Source of the DNA: Flexilinea sp.
GTDB taxonomy: Bacteria; Chloroflexota; Anaerolineae; Anaerolineales; Anaerolineaceae
Length of the DNA stretch: 64,000 nucleotides
NCBI GenBank assembly: GCA_026645735.1
Contig: JAPKMT010000002.1
Coordinates: 1-64,000, forward strand
Reading direction: 5' to 3'
Positions 20,021 to 29,970 of this stretch are shown piece by piece. Position numbers and translations under genes: made by a program. Under the pieces are notes generated by a model that ran no database searches, was not told the origin of the DNA, and worked only from the letters and a program-made list of their open reading frames with translations. Position 1 is the stretch's first letter, and each line of letters starts with the position of its first letter.

Positions 20021-21009
20021 CAATATTCCTTTCTGGTTTTGGTGTTGATCCAACAGGCAACATGGTGTTCTTCACATTCTTCAGCCCTTAATAAAGGATT
20101 TTCTTGACGGCATTTTTCAATGGCATATTGACATCGGGATTCGAATGGACAATAATGCGGCGTTTCTAATAAAACAGGAGGCAGACCTTCAATCGAAGTC
20201 AGGCGACGATATGCCGTTTCATTCATGCGTGGGAGGCTTCCAAGCAATCCAATTGTATAAGGGTGCATTGGATTTTTATAAAGCTCTTTCACCGGAGCAG
20301 TTTCGATGATGAAACCCCCATACATCACATTGACTCGATCAGCCAAACCAGCAATAATACCTAAATCATGCGTAATCCAAATGATTGTCATTCCCAATTC
20401 GGCCTGTAAACGATTCACCAGATCAACAATCTGAGCTTGAATCGTAACATCCAAGGCTGTTGTAGGTTCATCAGCAATCAAGATCTGTGGTTCACAAATC
20501 AATCCCATTGCAATCATTACACGCTGACGCATGCCGCCAGAAAACTGATGTGGGTAATCATTAACTCTTTCGCGCGCATTTGGAATACCAACCAAGTCAA
20601 GATATTTAATCGCCCGTTCAAGCCCTTCAGACTTACTCGCGCCAAAATGAACACGATATGGTTCTGCAACTTGTTCCCCGATTGTAAGAACCGGATTGAA
20701 TGAAGTCATCGGATCTTGGAATACAAAGCTGATTTTTGACCCGCGAATTTTCCGAATATTATCATCACTAATCTTAAGTAAATCTTGTCCGCAGAAAAGG
20801 ACTTCTCCAGCAACAACTTTTCCCGGCGGATCAGGGATCAATCGAAGCATTGACATCATAGAGACGCTTTTGCCACATCCACTTTCCCCAACAACGCCCA
20901 ATGTTTCACCTTTTCTAAGAAAGAAAGAAATTCCATTAACTGCATGAACGACACCTTCTCTGGTACGAAATTGCGTTTCTAGTCCTTTAACATCTAATAA
21001 TTTGTCCAT
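20020..21009 (-). CDS. Oligo/dipeptide ABC transporter ATP-binding protein (DppD/OppD-like)
   Basis: Walker A GESGCGKSVSM, signature SGGMRQRVMIAM; stop overlaps start of the downstream ATPase (TGATG). Confidence 0.92.
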   Translation of the reverse strand: MDKLLDVKGLETQFRTREGVVHAVNGISFFLRKGETLGVVGESGCGKSVSMMSMLRLIPDPPGKVVAGEVLFCGQDLLKISDDNIRKIRGSKISFVFQDPMTSFNPVLTIGEQVAEPYRVHFGASKSEGLERAIKYLDLVGIPNARERVNDYPHQFSGGMRQRVMIAMGLICEPQILIADEPTTALDVTIQAQIVDLVNRLQAELGMTIIWITHDLGIIAGLADRVNVMYGGFIIETAPVKELYKNPMHPYTIGLLGSLPRMNETAYRRLTSIEGLPPVLLETPHYCPFESRCQYAIEKCRQENPLLRAEECEEHHVACWINTKTRKEY

Positions 21010-21029
21010 CGTCCCTTTTCCTGTGAAAC

Positions 21030-22412
21030 CTACATCTTCCCGTACGCCCACATGATTGCAGCCGCAAATTTGATTCCTTGAATATATGTAGAAATCGAAA
21101 CACTTTCATTTGGCGCATGAAGATTACAATCTGGTTGTGCAAAACCAGTTAACACAGTCGGCATCCAAACATGACGAAGAATGGTACCTTCAGCACTAAC
21201 TCCATTAACGATTGGTGGGTAACCATAAACCAGTTCTGCAGCCTCAATAACAGCCTGACTTATGTCCTCTTTCACGCTAATTTTATACGGTGGTTCAATA
21301 TCGTCACCAAGGACAGAACGAACTTCAATATCAGAAAAGCCATGCTCCGCCAAATGTTTCTTGAGTTTCCCTAAAGCTTTTGAGGCATCAATTAATGGAG
21401 GTAGACGAAAATCAATTTTCGCGCTTGCTTCACACGGAACAATTGTTTTATCACCAGGTCCCTGATAACCGGCTGTAAGTCCCGCGATATTGCAGGTCGG
21501 CTCATAGGAACGGGCTTTCATCGCTTCAAAATTGTCACGTCCCAAGGCAAATTCTTTAATCCCAAAATCTTCTTTCATCGCGTCAACATCAACACGACAA
21601 ACCTTATCTTTAAGTTGAGCGATTTCTTCTTCGCCAAGTTGCCACAATCCATCATACCAACCTTCGATCAGAATATGTCGATTTTCATCAACCAGCGTAT
21701 TTAACGCGCGAACCAATTCCCAAGCGGGTTGTGGAACTAATGGCGCATTCAGACTGTGAACGTCCGACTTTGCACCATGAGCTATTAGTTCCACGTACAG
21801 AATACTTTTTAGGCCTAAGTCAATTTCTGGAACCGGTACGCTAAGGTTCATGCCACCATCAAGACAATGTGCCGCGTCGCAACGAAACAGATCTGGGTTA
21901 TCACGAACAAATGGACCAAGATGTGTTGATCCGACTTCCTCTTCGCCTTCAAACATAAATTTTATGCTTACCGGTAAGTCATCCGCTATAGCCTTCCACG
22001 CTTTGACAGCTTTCATAAATGATAGTACGCCGCTTTTATTATCCGTTGCTCCACGTCCCCAAATCCTACCTTCCGATCTTGTTGCGCTGAATGGTGGAAA
22101 AATCCACTTGTCGAGGGGTTCAGGTGGTTGAACATCATAATGCGCATAGCACATAAGTTTTTTAGGATTTTTCGAGCTTGGAACATCTCCAAGTATCACT
22201 GGTGGACCGCCAGGCAATTCATATTTATCACACGGTAATCCATCATTTTTCATCATTTTTTGCAGCAGATCGGCACACTCAAATAAACCAAGGTTTTGAG
22301 CAGAAACACTTGGTTGTTGAACTAGTGTCTGTAAATCGGCAATGAACTCTTCCTGATTCTTGTCGATCCAATCAAATACTTGCTTTAATTCAGATGCAAT
22401 TTCTTTACTCAC
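21030..22412 (-). CDS. M20-family dipeptidase
   Basis: CYAHYDVQPPEPLDKWIFPPF, RGATDNKSG, EGEEEVGSTHL. Confidence 0.88.
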   Translation of the reverse strand: MSKEIASELKQVFDWIDKNQEEFIADLQTLVQQPSVSAQNLGLFECADLLQKMMKNDGLPCDKYELPGGPPVILGDVPSSKNPKKLMCYAHYDVQPPEPLDKWIFPPFSATRSEGRIWGRGATDNKSGVLSFMKAVKAWKAIADDLPVSIKFMFEGEEEVGSTHLGPFVRDNPDLFRCDAAHCLDGGMNLSVPVPEIDLGLKSILYVELIAHGAKSDVHSLNAPLVPQPAWELVRALNTLVDENRHILIEGWYDGLWQLGEEEIAQLKDKVCRVDVDAMKEDFGIKEFALGRDNFEAMKARSYEPTCNIAGLTAGYQGPGDKTIVPCEASAKIDFRLPPLIDASKALGKLKKHLAEHGFSDIEVRSVLGDDIEPPYKISVKEDISQAVIEAAELVYGYPPIVNGVSAEGTILRHVWMPTVLTGFAQPDCNLHAPNESVSISTYIQGIKFAAAIMWAYGKM

Positions 22413-22427
22413 AATTTTTTCCTCTGA

Positions 22428-23375
22428 TTATGCCAAAATTGAAGCGATATCTTCGATAATTTCTTTTGAAGATTCTTCCCATGCTTCTTCCATAAAAGTC
22501 CCCGCGATATGAGGCGTAAGAATCAAGTTGTATCCAGCCAAGGGAAGCAATGCAGAATCAGGTTTTAAAGGTTCGTATTCAAACACATCCAAGCCAGCTC
22601 CAGCAATTTTATGCGTCCGGATAGCTTCTGCCAAATCAGCTTCATCAACCATTCGACCACGAGAGGTATTAATAAAATAGGCGGTAGACTTCATTAAGGC
22701 AAATTTTTCTTTATTGAACATCTTCTCATTTTCCCCTTCAGCAAAACGCAGATGAAGCGTAACAAAATCAGCTTCTCCCAGCAATTGCTCAAGCGGCATA
22801 TAAGTCGCATGATATTTTTCCTCTATTTCCTTCGGTTTGCGCATCAAATCATAATAAAGGACCTTTGCGTTAAAGGCATTCAAGCGTTTCGCAAGGTCTT
22901 GGCCAATAAATCCGAATCCAACAATTCCAACCTTTTTACCGTGAAGTTGCCCTGATTTTGGCAAACCGATCCAATTATAGGTATAGTTTTTCTGATCTGT
23001 AAATACTGGTGTTTCCTTTCCTTTTGCCCATTCCTGTCTTTTTGTTTTATCGGCAGCAAAAAGCATCTGGCGACCAAGCATCAACATTAAAGCCATAGCA
23101 TGCTCAGCTACTGCTGTGGCACCAGTATCATAAATGGTGAATATCGATACATTCGTTTCTGCAATATCCGCTTTTCCAGGTTGAATTTTTATAATAGCTT
23201 TTAATGAGGATGTTGCTTTTTGGATCATCTCTTCAGTCACATCAACGCTGGCAGTAATAATCACAGTCGTACCTTCCAACTCTGACGTAATCTCCCAACC
23301 TTCTGGCAGCTGTTTTACTAATGCCGATTTTTGACCGTCCCGAATTCCCTGATCTGCAAAAAATATTTTGATCAT
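22428..23375 (-). CDS. D-isomer-specific 2-hydroxyacid dehydrogenase family protein
   Basis: GIVGFGFIGQDLAKRL, NTSRGRMVDEADLAEAI, TPHIAGT. Confidence 0.85.
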   Translation of the reverse strand: MIKIFFADQGIRDGQKSALVKQLPEGWEITSELEGTTVIITASVDVTEEMIQKATSSLKAIIKIQPGKADIAETNVSIFTIYDTGATAVAEHAMALMLMLGRQMLFAADKTKRQEWAKGKETPVFTDQKNYTYNWIGLPKSGQLHGKKVGIVGFGFIGQDLAKRLNAFNAKVLYYDLMRKPKEIEEKYHATYMPLEQLLGEADFVTLHLRFAEGENEKMFNKEKFALMKSTAYFINTSRGRMVDEADLAEAIRTHKIAGAGLDVFEYEPLKPDSALLPLAGYNLILTPHIAGTFMEEAWEESSKEIIEDIASILA

Positions 23376-23414
23376 TATTATTTTTCCTTTACTGCATTTT
23401 TATTTTTTTCTAAA

Positions 23415-23451
23415 ACAAAAAAGCGCAGAAACTACAAAAATAAATCTGCAC
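23415..23451 (-). terminator. Rho-independent terminator on minus strand
   Basis: Minus strand GTGCAGA-(15 nt)-TCTGCGC followed by TTTTTT, between the Gfo/Idh/MocA gene and the dehydrogenase gene. Confidence 0.6.
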
Positions 23452-23464
23452 TAATCGGTAAGAT

Positions 23465-24571
23465 TTAGAGCCATTTAGTAGGGATTCCATTCTTCTTATA
23501 AAAGTCATCCATCACAACACGTTGTCCAGTTTTCGAAGATTTGACACAGGCCAAAGTAACCCCAAGCGTTTTCAGATGGTCAACTCCTGATGTTTCAAGT
23601 TCACATTTTCCATTTATAGCATTTATAAAATGATCCAAAAGCCGGTAAGTATCATCATGAAAAGCCACGTCAGGATCAACAGGAATTTCAATAAGTGGTT
23701 CAAAACGTTTTTCATTATCAATCATCCAAGATGCACGTTCAAGACGAATCGCCAAATCTGGCGTGTAGAAGGTCCGATAGAGATCACTATGTAACTCTTT
23801 TTGTAGTAGGACGCCATTAGTACAATCTGTTCGCCAGGAAAAATATGGGACATTCCATGCAGTGGTCCAAGTTCCATGATAATTAAGGTGAAGCCCATGC
23901 TCAAACTCAAATAAAGCCGCTACACACGGATCATCATTATAAGTACTCCATTCTGGACGCCAAGTATCGCAACGTACTGCCTTAATTTCATCATTGTAAC
24001 AATAACGCATTAAGTCGAAGTGATGTACAGACTGCTCAAGCAACATTGGTTGTTCCATGGCGATTGGGTATTTATTAAGATCTCGACGTCGTGCATCTCG
24101 GTTACGTTCATAAAGGAAAACACTGAAAGAAGGTCTTCCCATCGTTCCATCAGTAATTAGTCGACGAAAAGTTTGCGAAACATTCAGATATCGAAATTGC
24201 ATACTAACGCCTAAAAAGGCACTTGCTTTTTCAGCCAAACGTACAATCTCAATAGACTCGTCATAAGACTCGGTTAACGGTTTTTCGCAAATCACATGAA
24301 TTCCATGTTTAAAAACTTTACGGCATTGTTCCAAGTGAAATTCGGGAGGAGTAGCAATAATGACAAGGTCAGGTTTGACTTTAATTAAAGCTTCATCCAA
24401 ATCTATGAAACAGGGAATATTCTGTTCATTCCATTTGGCAAGTTGTCTCTCCGCCAAAAGAAGATTTGTTTCCACATAACCGCTCATTTCGATTCCTGGA
24501 TAGGCACGAACCACTGCAGCCCATTGCTCCCCGCGAACGCCCATTCCTAACTGTAATACTTTCATACTCAT
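23465..24571 (-). CDS. Gfo/Idh/MocA family oxidoreductase, paralog of 2127..3221
   Basis: MKVLQLGMGVRGEQWAAVV, HVICEKPLTES, shared LNKYP.AM.QPMLLEQSVHH.DLMRYCY and NGIP..W C-terminus with 2127..3221. Confidence 0.87.
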   Translation of the reverse strand: MSMKVLQLGMGVRGEQWAAVVRAYPGIEMSGYVETNLLLAERQLAKWNEQNIPCFIDLDEALIKVKPDLVIIATPPEFHLEQCRKVFKHGIHVICEKPLTESYDESIEIVRLAEKASAFLGVSMQFRYLNVSQTFRRLITDGTMGRPSFSVFLYERNRDARRRDLNKYPIAMEQPMLLEQSVHHFDLMRYCYNDEIKAVRCDTWRPEWSTYNDDPCVAALFEFEHGLHLNYHGTWTTAWNVPYFSWRTDCTNGVLLQKELHSDLYRTFYTPDLAIRLERASWMIDNEKRFEPLIEIPVDPDVAFHDDTYRLLDHFINAINGKCELETSGVDHLKTLGVTLACVKSSKTGQRVVMDDFYKKNGIPTKWL

Positions 24572-24584
24572 CGTCACCTCTTGT

Positions 24585-25493
24585 TCAATCTATTTGCATC
24601 CGCGGGTCGATAATATCACGCAGCCAATCGCCAAGAATGTTGATCGAAAGTACTGTCAGTGCAATTGCAGAGCCGGGAAGTATCATCAGCCACCAACCTC
24701 TTGTGATGTAGGAGCGACCTTCTGACAAAATTGTTCCCCACGTAGGGACGGACGCCGGTACACCAAGTCCAAGGAAACTGAGAGTAGCTTCGGAAATGAT
24801 TGCGCTTGCCACAGAAAATGATGCAATGACAATGATCGAACTCAAAACATTCGGTAGGATATGTTTAAAAATGATATGCTTATGCGGTGCACCAATTTCT
24901 CTCGCTGCATCAACAAATTCCTTTTCACGAATTGAAAGAACCTGTCCCCGCACTACACGAGCATAACTCACCCAATTCGTTATTCCTAGAACCATTATCA
25001 GATTCCATAATCCGGCACCAATCACTGCTAAAACAGCAAGCATCAGTAACATAAAAGGAAAAGCTAGTTGAATATCAGCCAAACGCATTATGATGTCATC
25101 AGTTTTTCCACCGAAATAACCAGCTAAAAGACCCAATACCGTACCAAGCGTTCCTGAAATAAGTACTACAGAAAATCCAACTAATAGTGAAACCCTGGTG
25201 CCAAAAACCATACGAGAAAACACATCTCTGCCTAAAGCATCTGTCCCAAAGAAAAAACTCGGTTCATATTTATCAAAACCAAATGGAGGACGAAGTCTCA
25301 GACTTAGGTTAGTATTAATGGGATCATTTGTTGCTATCAATGGAGCAAAAACCGCTACTAATACAAGAAATATAAGAAAAGCTAAGCTAATGATGGCTTG
25401 CGGAGAACGTTTAAAATCATAAACGACTCTGCTCCACATTCGAATATTTTTTGACTGAACTGCTTGATGATTAGATTTCATATTCATACGCAT
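24585..25493 (-). CDS. Peptide-type ABC transporter permease (DppC-like)
   Basis: FGTDALGRDVFSRMVFGTRVSLLVG; DAAREIGAPHKHIIFKHILPN. Confidence 0.9.
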   Translation of the reverse strand: MRMNMKSNHQAVQSKNIRMWSRVVYDFKRSPQAIISLAFLIFLVLVAVFAPLIATNDPINTNLSLRLRPPFGFDKYEPSFFFGTDALGRDVFSRMVFGTRVSLLVGFSVVLISGTLGTVLGLLAGYFGGKTDDIIMRLADIQLAFPFMLLMLAVLAVIGAGLWNLIMVLGITNWVSYARVVRGQVLSIREKEFVDAAREIGAPHKHIIFKHILPNVLSSIIVIASFSVASAIISEATLSFLGLGVPASVPTWGTILSEGRSYITRGWWLMILPGSAIALTVLSINILGDWLRDIIDPRMQID

Positions 25494-25495
25494 CT

Positions 25496-26434
25496 TTACC
25501 TAAGTCTTACACGAGGATCAAGCACAACATAAACAAAATCAACTATAAAATTAATAGCAACGAAAATTACTGCAAGAAATACAACACACGCCTGAACAAG
25601 CGGGAGATCTTTTGCAAAAATTGAATTTACAGTCAAGGTTCCCATGCCCGGCCATGCAAAAATTGTTTCAACAACCATCGCACCGCCTAATAAACTTCCA
25701 AAATCTATGGCTATCAAGGTAATTACAGGGATTAACGCATTTCTTAAAGCATGACGTAATAGAACAGCTCCTGGTTTAAGACCTTTTGCCCGAGCAGTCC
25801 GAATAAAATCTTCTCCCAGAACCTCAAGTAATGTCGATCGGATCATTCTTGTGTTCCGAGCCAGCGGATAAAGTGATAAGGTAACTGAAGGTAAAATCAA
25901 TTGTCGAAATGTTCCTCTCCCAGAGACCGGAAGCCATTTCAACCAAACAGAAAAAACCAAGATACTCATCAAGCCAACCCAAAAAGTAGGAAGGGATTGT
26001 CCAATCAGAGCAATAACCATACTGATTCGATCCCAAAATGAATTTCGGTGCGTTGCCGCCACAATACCCAATGGAATTGCGATTAATAAGGATAAAACCA
26101 ATGCAAAAATAGCAATTTCAACTGTTGCGGGAAAACGTTGCGAAATAATTTCAGTATTGGGCTTACTGTAATAAATCGATTTTCCTAAATCACCTTTAAA
26201 TGCTTTTGATAACCAATCCAGGTATTGGATCGGAACGGGTCGATCAAATCCCATCGTATGACGAAAAGCATCCACTTGCTCCTGCGTCATTCCCTGTGCC
26301 TCACCGATGATTGCATATGTAGGATCACCAGACAAGAATTGAAAGCCAAATGAGACAATCGTCACGCCAAAAACAACGATAATCGATTGGAGTAGTCTTC
26401 GAATTATATAGTCCAACCGTTCTTTCCTTTCCAA
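25496..26434 (-). CDS. Peptide-type ABC transporter permease (DppB-like)
   Basis: IIRRLLQSIIVVFGVTIVSFGFQFLSGDP; ARAKGLKPGAVLLRHALRNALIPVI. Confidence 0.9.
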   Translation of the reverse strand: MERKERLDYIIRRLLQSIIVVFGVTIVSFGFQFLSGDPTYAIIGEAQGMTQEQVDAFRHTMGFDRPVPIQYLDWLSKAFKGDLGKSIYYSKPNTEIISQRFPATVEIAIFALVLSLLIAIPLGIVAATHRNSFWDRISMVIALIGQSLPTFWVGLMSILVFSVWLKWLPVSGRGTFRQLILPSVTLSLYPLARNTRMIRSTLLEVLGEDFIRTARAKGLKPGAVLLRHALRNALIPVITLIAIDFGSLLGGAMVVETIFAWPGMGTLTVNSIFAKDLPLVQACVVFLAVIFVAINFIVDFVYVVLDPRVRLR

Positions 26435-26485
26435 TAATTCATTTTGCTAATCAGAGCCATATTTCTGATCGGAAATCATTTTTTC

Positions 26486-26522
26486 AAATTCTCCTGGGAA
26501 CTAAAATTTCCCAGGAGAATTT
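26486..26522 (-). other. Perfect 15-bp stem-loop between SBP gene and permease gene
   Basis: AAATTCTCCTGGGAA-(7 nt)-TTCCCAGGAGAATTT; no U-tract following on the transcribed strand. Confidence 0.75.
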
Positions 26523-26557
26523 AACGTTATTTCAGTATCTGAAATATACACAACTTT

Positions 26558-28123
26558 TTATTTAAGGACATATGCCCCACGGAAATTGCAACGACCATCC
26601 GGGCTCGGTTCCCAAACCAGTTTCTCATTCAATGCCCACAGTTCGAGTGAACGGGTCAGGAAAACAATTGGAGCCTCTTCGTAGTTGTACTGTTGCAATT
26701 CGTAGAAAATCTCTTTTGCTTTAGCAGCATCCATTTCGGTACGAAAAGCCTTGTAGAGTTCCATCCACTTTGCATCATTCCAACGGCCATAGTTTGATGT
26801 GTTGCCTGCAGCCAAGTGAGCAATATCGCCCAAACCATCAAAGGTTGAACAATCACGCTTGTAGAAGAAGTCATCCCATTCCATGTTTGCCAGTTTCGTT
26901 GTGTAATTATTGGATTCCTGATAAACAGGTTCTAAGAGAATCCCTTGCTTCCGATACTGGTCGGCTATCGCGAAAATCATTTCTGTGTAGACGCTGGTTT
27001 GCGGATAGGAGAAATACGCGCTTCCCCCCAATACTTCCCCATCTTTTTCATAATAATTGTCCGCATTCAATGTGTAGCCTTCACCTTCGATAAGGCTTTT
27101 AGCCTTTTCAGGGTCATACTGATAGGCAATAATTGAAGGATCGTTCCATGGCGGATTGACATCGATTTCAAGACGCGGTGAACCATTGGCAAACAAAGCC
27201 TCATTGATGGAATTCCAATCAACAGCAAAGTTCAAAGCCTGGCGGATATTCTTGTTTTGCCATTTCGGATTTTCATGATTGAAACCAATGAAATAGCGGC
27301 AACCACCGCTCTTATGAATAATCTTGACGTTATCCCATGCATCAATTTCTTCAATGCGTGATGGGCTGAAGTCTTTTACTGCATCAACGCCACCGGTTTC
27401 CAATTCAAAGAGGCGTGTATCGACATCTTTTATTTCACGGAAAGTGATGGTCTTAATCTTCTGAGGGCCCATCCAGTAATCATCAAAGCGCTCTAGAGTA
27501 ATATGATCGTCAAGTACATACTCTGAAACATAGTAAGGCCCCGTTCCCATTATCTTTTCACGAGCAGCTTCTTTTGAAGGAAGCGCTTCGTAGAAGGATT
27601 TATCCATAACATAAACCCCTGCAAGAACATAGGGAAGACCCGGGGTTGGGCTCTTTGTATAAAGTTTCCAAGTATAGTCATCAATGATTTCTGACTTATC
27701 ATATTCAATCTGAGAGCTAAGGAAGGACATGAATGAACCAGGGATGGCAATCTCAACATCATAGATGCGTTCAAAAGAATAAACAAGATCTTCAGCCGTG
27801 ATTTTTTCACCAGCTTGTGTAACAACATCATCACGAATAATAAAGGTCCAAACCAAACCACTCTCATCACAACTATATTCTTTAATTACATGAGGCTGAA
27901 GCAGCATTGTGGCAGGATCCTGGATAAACATGGTATCAAAAATGTTTCGGAAGGCGCCATCAGCATTCAACGCAGACGACCACATTGGATCCAATGTAGA
28001 AGGAATGTCATCCGTTGTAAAGACAATTGATGCATCCGGATCATAGTCTTGTGCACAAACAGCAAAAGACACGCTCATAAAGAGAGCAAGAACCAGACAA
28101 AAAACTACAGGAAATCTTTTCAT
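26558..28123 (-). CDS. ABC transporter substrate-binding protein, family 5
   Basis: Signal peptide MKRFPVVFCLVLALFMSVSFAVCAQ; SBP_bac_5 sequence. Confidence 0.9.
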   Translation of the reverse strand: MKRFPVVFCLVLALFMSVSFAVCAQDYDPDASIVFTTDDIPSTLDPMWSSALNADGAFRNIFDTMFIQDPATMLLQPHVIKEYSCDESGLVWTFIIRDDVVTQAGEKITAEDLVYSFERIYDVEIAIPGSFMSFLSSQIEYDKSEIIDDYTWKLYTKSPTPGLPYVLAGVYVMDKSFYEALPSKEAAREKIMGTGPYYVSEYVLDDHITLERFDDYWMGPQKIKTITFREIKDVDTRLFELETGGVDAVKDFSPSRIEEIDAWDNVKIIHKSGGCRYFIGFNHENPKWQNKNIRQALNFAVDWNSINEALFANGSPRLEIDVNPPWNDPSIIAYQYDPEKAKSLIEGEGYTLNADNYYEKDGEVLGGSAYFSYPQTSVYTEMIFAIADQYRKQGILLEPVYQESNNYTTKLANMEWDDFFYKRDCSTFDGLGDIAHLAAGNTSNYGRWNDAKWMELYKAFRTEMDAAKAKEIFYELQQYNYEEAPIVFLTRSLELWALNEKLVWEPSPDGRCNFRGAYVLK

Positions 28124-28197
28124 ATTTTTCTCCTTTGATTGATTACTTATAATTGGCGTAATGATTTCAGCCAATTTTTCCACAATATTTCAGTTTT

Positions 28198-29442
28198 TCA
28201 AGACAAAATTCCTTCTTGATATAAACATCTGCCGCCAACAAATGTGAGTCGAACACGTTTCAAGTTATCTAAATCCTCAAGCGGATTTCCGTGGACAACA
28301 ACTAAATCAGCCAGTTTACCTTCTTCAACAGTCCCCAGGATATCCATTTGATTATTTATCTGTGCTGAAACGCTCGTTGCAGAGCGTATTGCGCCATAAT
28401 TGTCAGTATATAAACCTAATTCCACACCAAATTTCATTTCAGGGACAATCACATCATGTTGTACTGCCGGGCTTCCAGCATCTGTCCCAAATGCAATCGG
28501 AACACCGGCTTTTGCAGCTCGAACAACGCCATCAAATCTTGATCCATCTTTTCGTTGTTTCTGACGCGCTTCGATTCGCCAGGGTTGAATATGGTATTTT
28601 GGCGCAATATCTGGATCGCCTTGAACAATCATCACCGCATACGTCGCTACAATCGGAAGCTTCTTCTCGAGAAGGATCTGAATGGTTTCATCTGTCATAT
28701 CTCCGCCATGTTCAATCACATCGGCTCCGAATAACGCCATCCGGGCAATACCTTCGTTCGTAGTGGCATGTGCAGTCACTTGAAGCTTATGACGATGTGC
28801 TTCATCAATTAATGCATGAAGTTCTTCATCTGTGTATTCAAGCGTATCATGAGAAGCCATAAGCTTAATCAAATCGGCACCATCCATGATTTGTTCCCGA
28901 ACCGCCCGCCGCATTTCATCAGGCCCGCTCGCCTGGCGACAAGCCCAATATGTATGTCCGCCCGTCATTACGATTGCGCGCCCGGCGATTCGGAGTCGTG
29001 GTCCGGGAATAATTCCCTGTTCAACTGCTTGTTTTGCATAGATATTTACAGCATTTACACCCAAATCACGAACCGTAGTGACTCCGGCACGTAAGCTCAA
29101 CATCATATTCGCACATGCTTTGTAAGCACCAATTTCCGGTCGATCGTGAATAGATTGCGTTGCCAGGTCATGGACACCATCCCACCCCAAATGTGCATGG
29201 TTATTATATAATCCGGGGATAATAGTTCCTTCTGTTTCAAAAACACGAACTCCTTTGCTGAGCGAATATTTGTCTTTTGTAACAGTTTTTATCTTCCCAT
29301 TTTCAAGCTCAACATACCCATTATCAATAATTTCATCACCAACACAAGTCAAAATACGCCCATGTAATGCCACATTGACAACAGGATATTCAATAATCGG
29401 TTTAATAATCGTCTGGTATTTCCACTCTGGTAATTCCGGCAT
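28198..29442 (-). CDS. Metal-dependent amidohydrolase, paralog of 11611..12843
   Basis: NNHAHLGWDGVHDLA, IKLMASHD, AHATT, EHGGD, FGTDAGSP; extended similarity to 11611..12843. Confidence 0.87.
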   Translation of the reverse strand: MPELPEWKYQTIIKPIIEYPVVNVALHGRILTCVGDEIIDNGYVELENGKIKTVTKDKYSLSKGVRVFETEGTIIPGLYNNHAHLGWDGVHDLATQSIHDRPEIGAYKACANMMLSLRAGVTTVRDLGVNAVNIYAKQAVEQGIIPGPRLRIAGRAIVMTGGHTYWACRQASGPDEMRRAVREQIMDGADLIKLMASHDTLEYTDEELHALIDEAHRHKLQVTAHATTNEGIARMALFGADVIEHGGDMTDETIQILLEKKLPIVATYAVMIVQGDPDIAPKYHIQPWRIEARQKQRKDGSRFDGVVRAAKAGVPIAFGTDAGSPAVQHDVIVPEMKFGVELGLYTDNYGAIRSATSVSAQINNQMDILGTVEEGKLADLVVVHGNPLEDLDNLKRVRLTFVGGRCLYQEGILS

Positions 29443-29799
29443 TTTTTTCTCCTAATATTTACAGAATATCAATTTTCGAATTTTTTTACAAATTTTTATT
29501 TAATCCAAATAAATATTTAAATAGAAAACTGAAAGAGATTGATTAATAAAATAGTAATGGTTTTTGAGTATACCAAACCTCCAACTTTATGCGCAGGTAT
29601 GGTTTTTCAAAAAAAGATTTGCAATTATACTTTCGGTTTTATGCATTATGTCACTCGTCAACTATAACATTCCGCCTGTCTTACCTATGACTATTGACTT
29701 TAATTCCGATATTGGCTTTTTTGCTTTCAAGCCAAAATATCGATCACACACTACTTTTTCAAGCCTAGTGTAATTCCTACTAAATACCTGTATGAAGGT

Positions 29800-29827
29800 T
29801 TGACAAGTTTTTCAAAAACACTATAAT
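29800..29827 (+). promoter_or_regulatory. Consensus sigma70/sigmaA-type promoter
   Basis: TTGACA - 16 bp - TATAAT, about 145 bp upstream of the aminotransferase start at 29971. Confidence 0.6.
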
Positions 29828-29970
29828 TTTTTCGGGGAATAACATAGTCCCAAAACACTTAGATTTTGGAGACAGGAAATCGGATGAATCAACCGAAGTC
29901 ATTATCCTCCATAAAGTTGCGGAAAAAAACAGATAGAATATCCACCAAAAAATTGAAAAAGGAATGATTC

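Noticed and set aside
28151-28176. AATTGGC...GCCAATT hairpin between SBP and amidohydrolase genes
   Set aside because: Only a 7-bp stem and no U-tract on the transcribed strand; insufficient for a terminator call.
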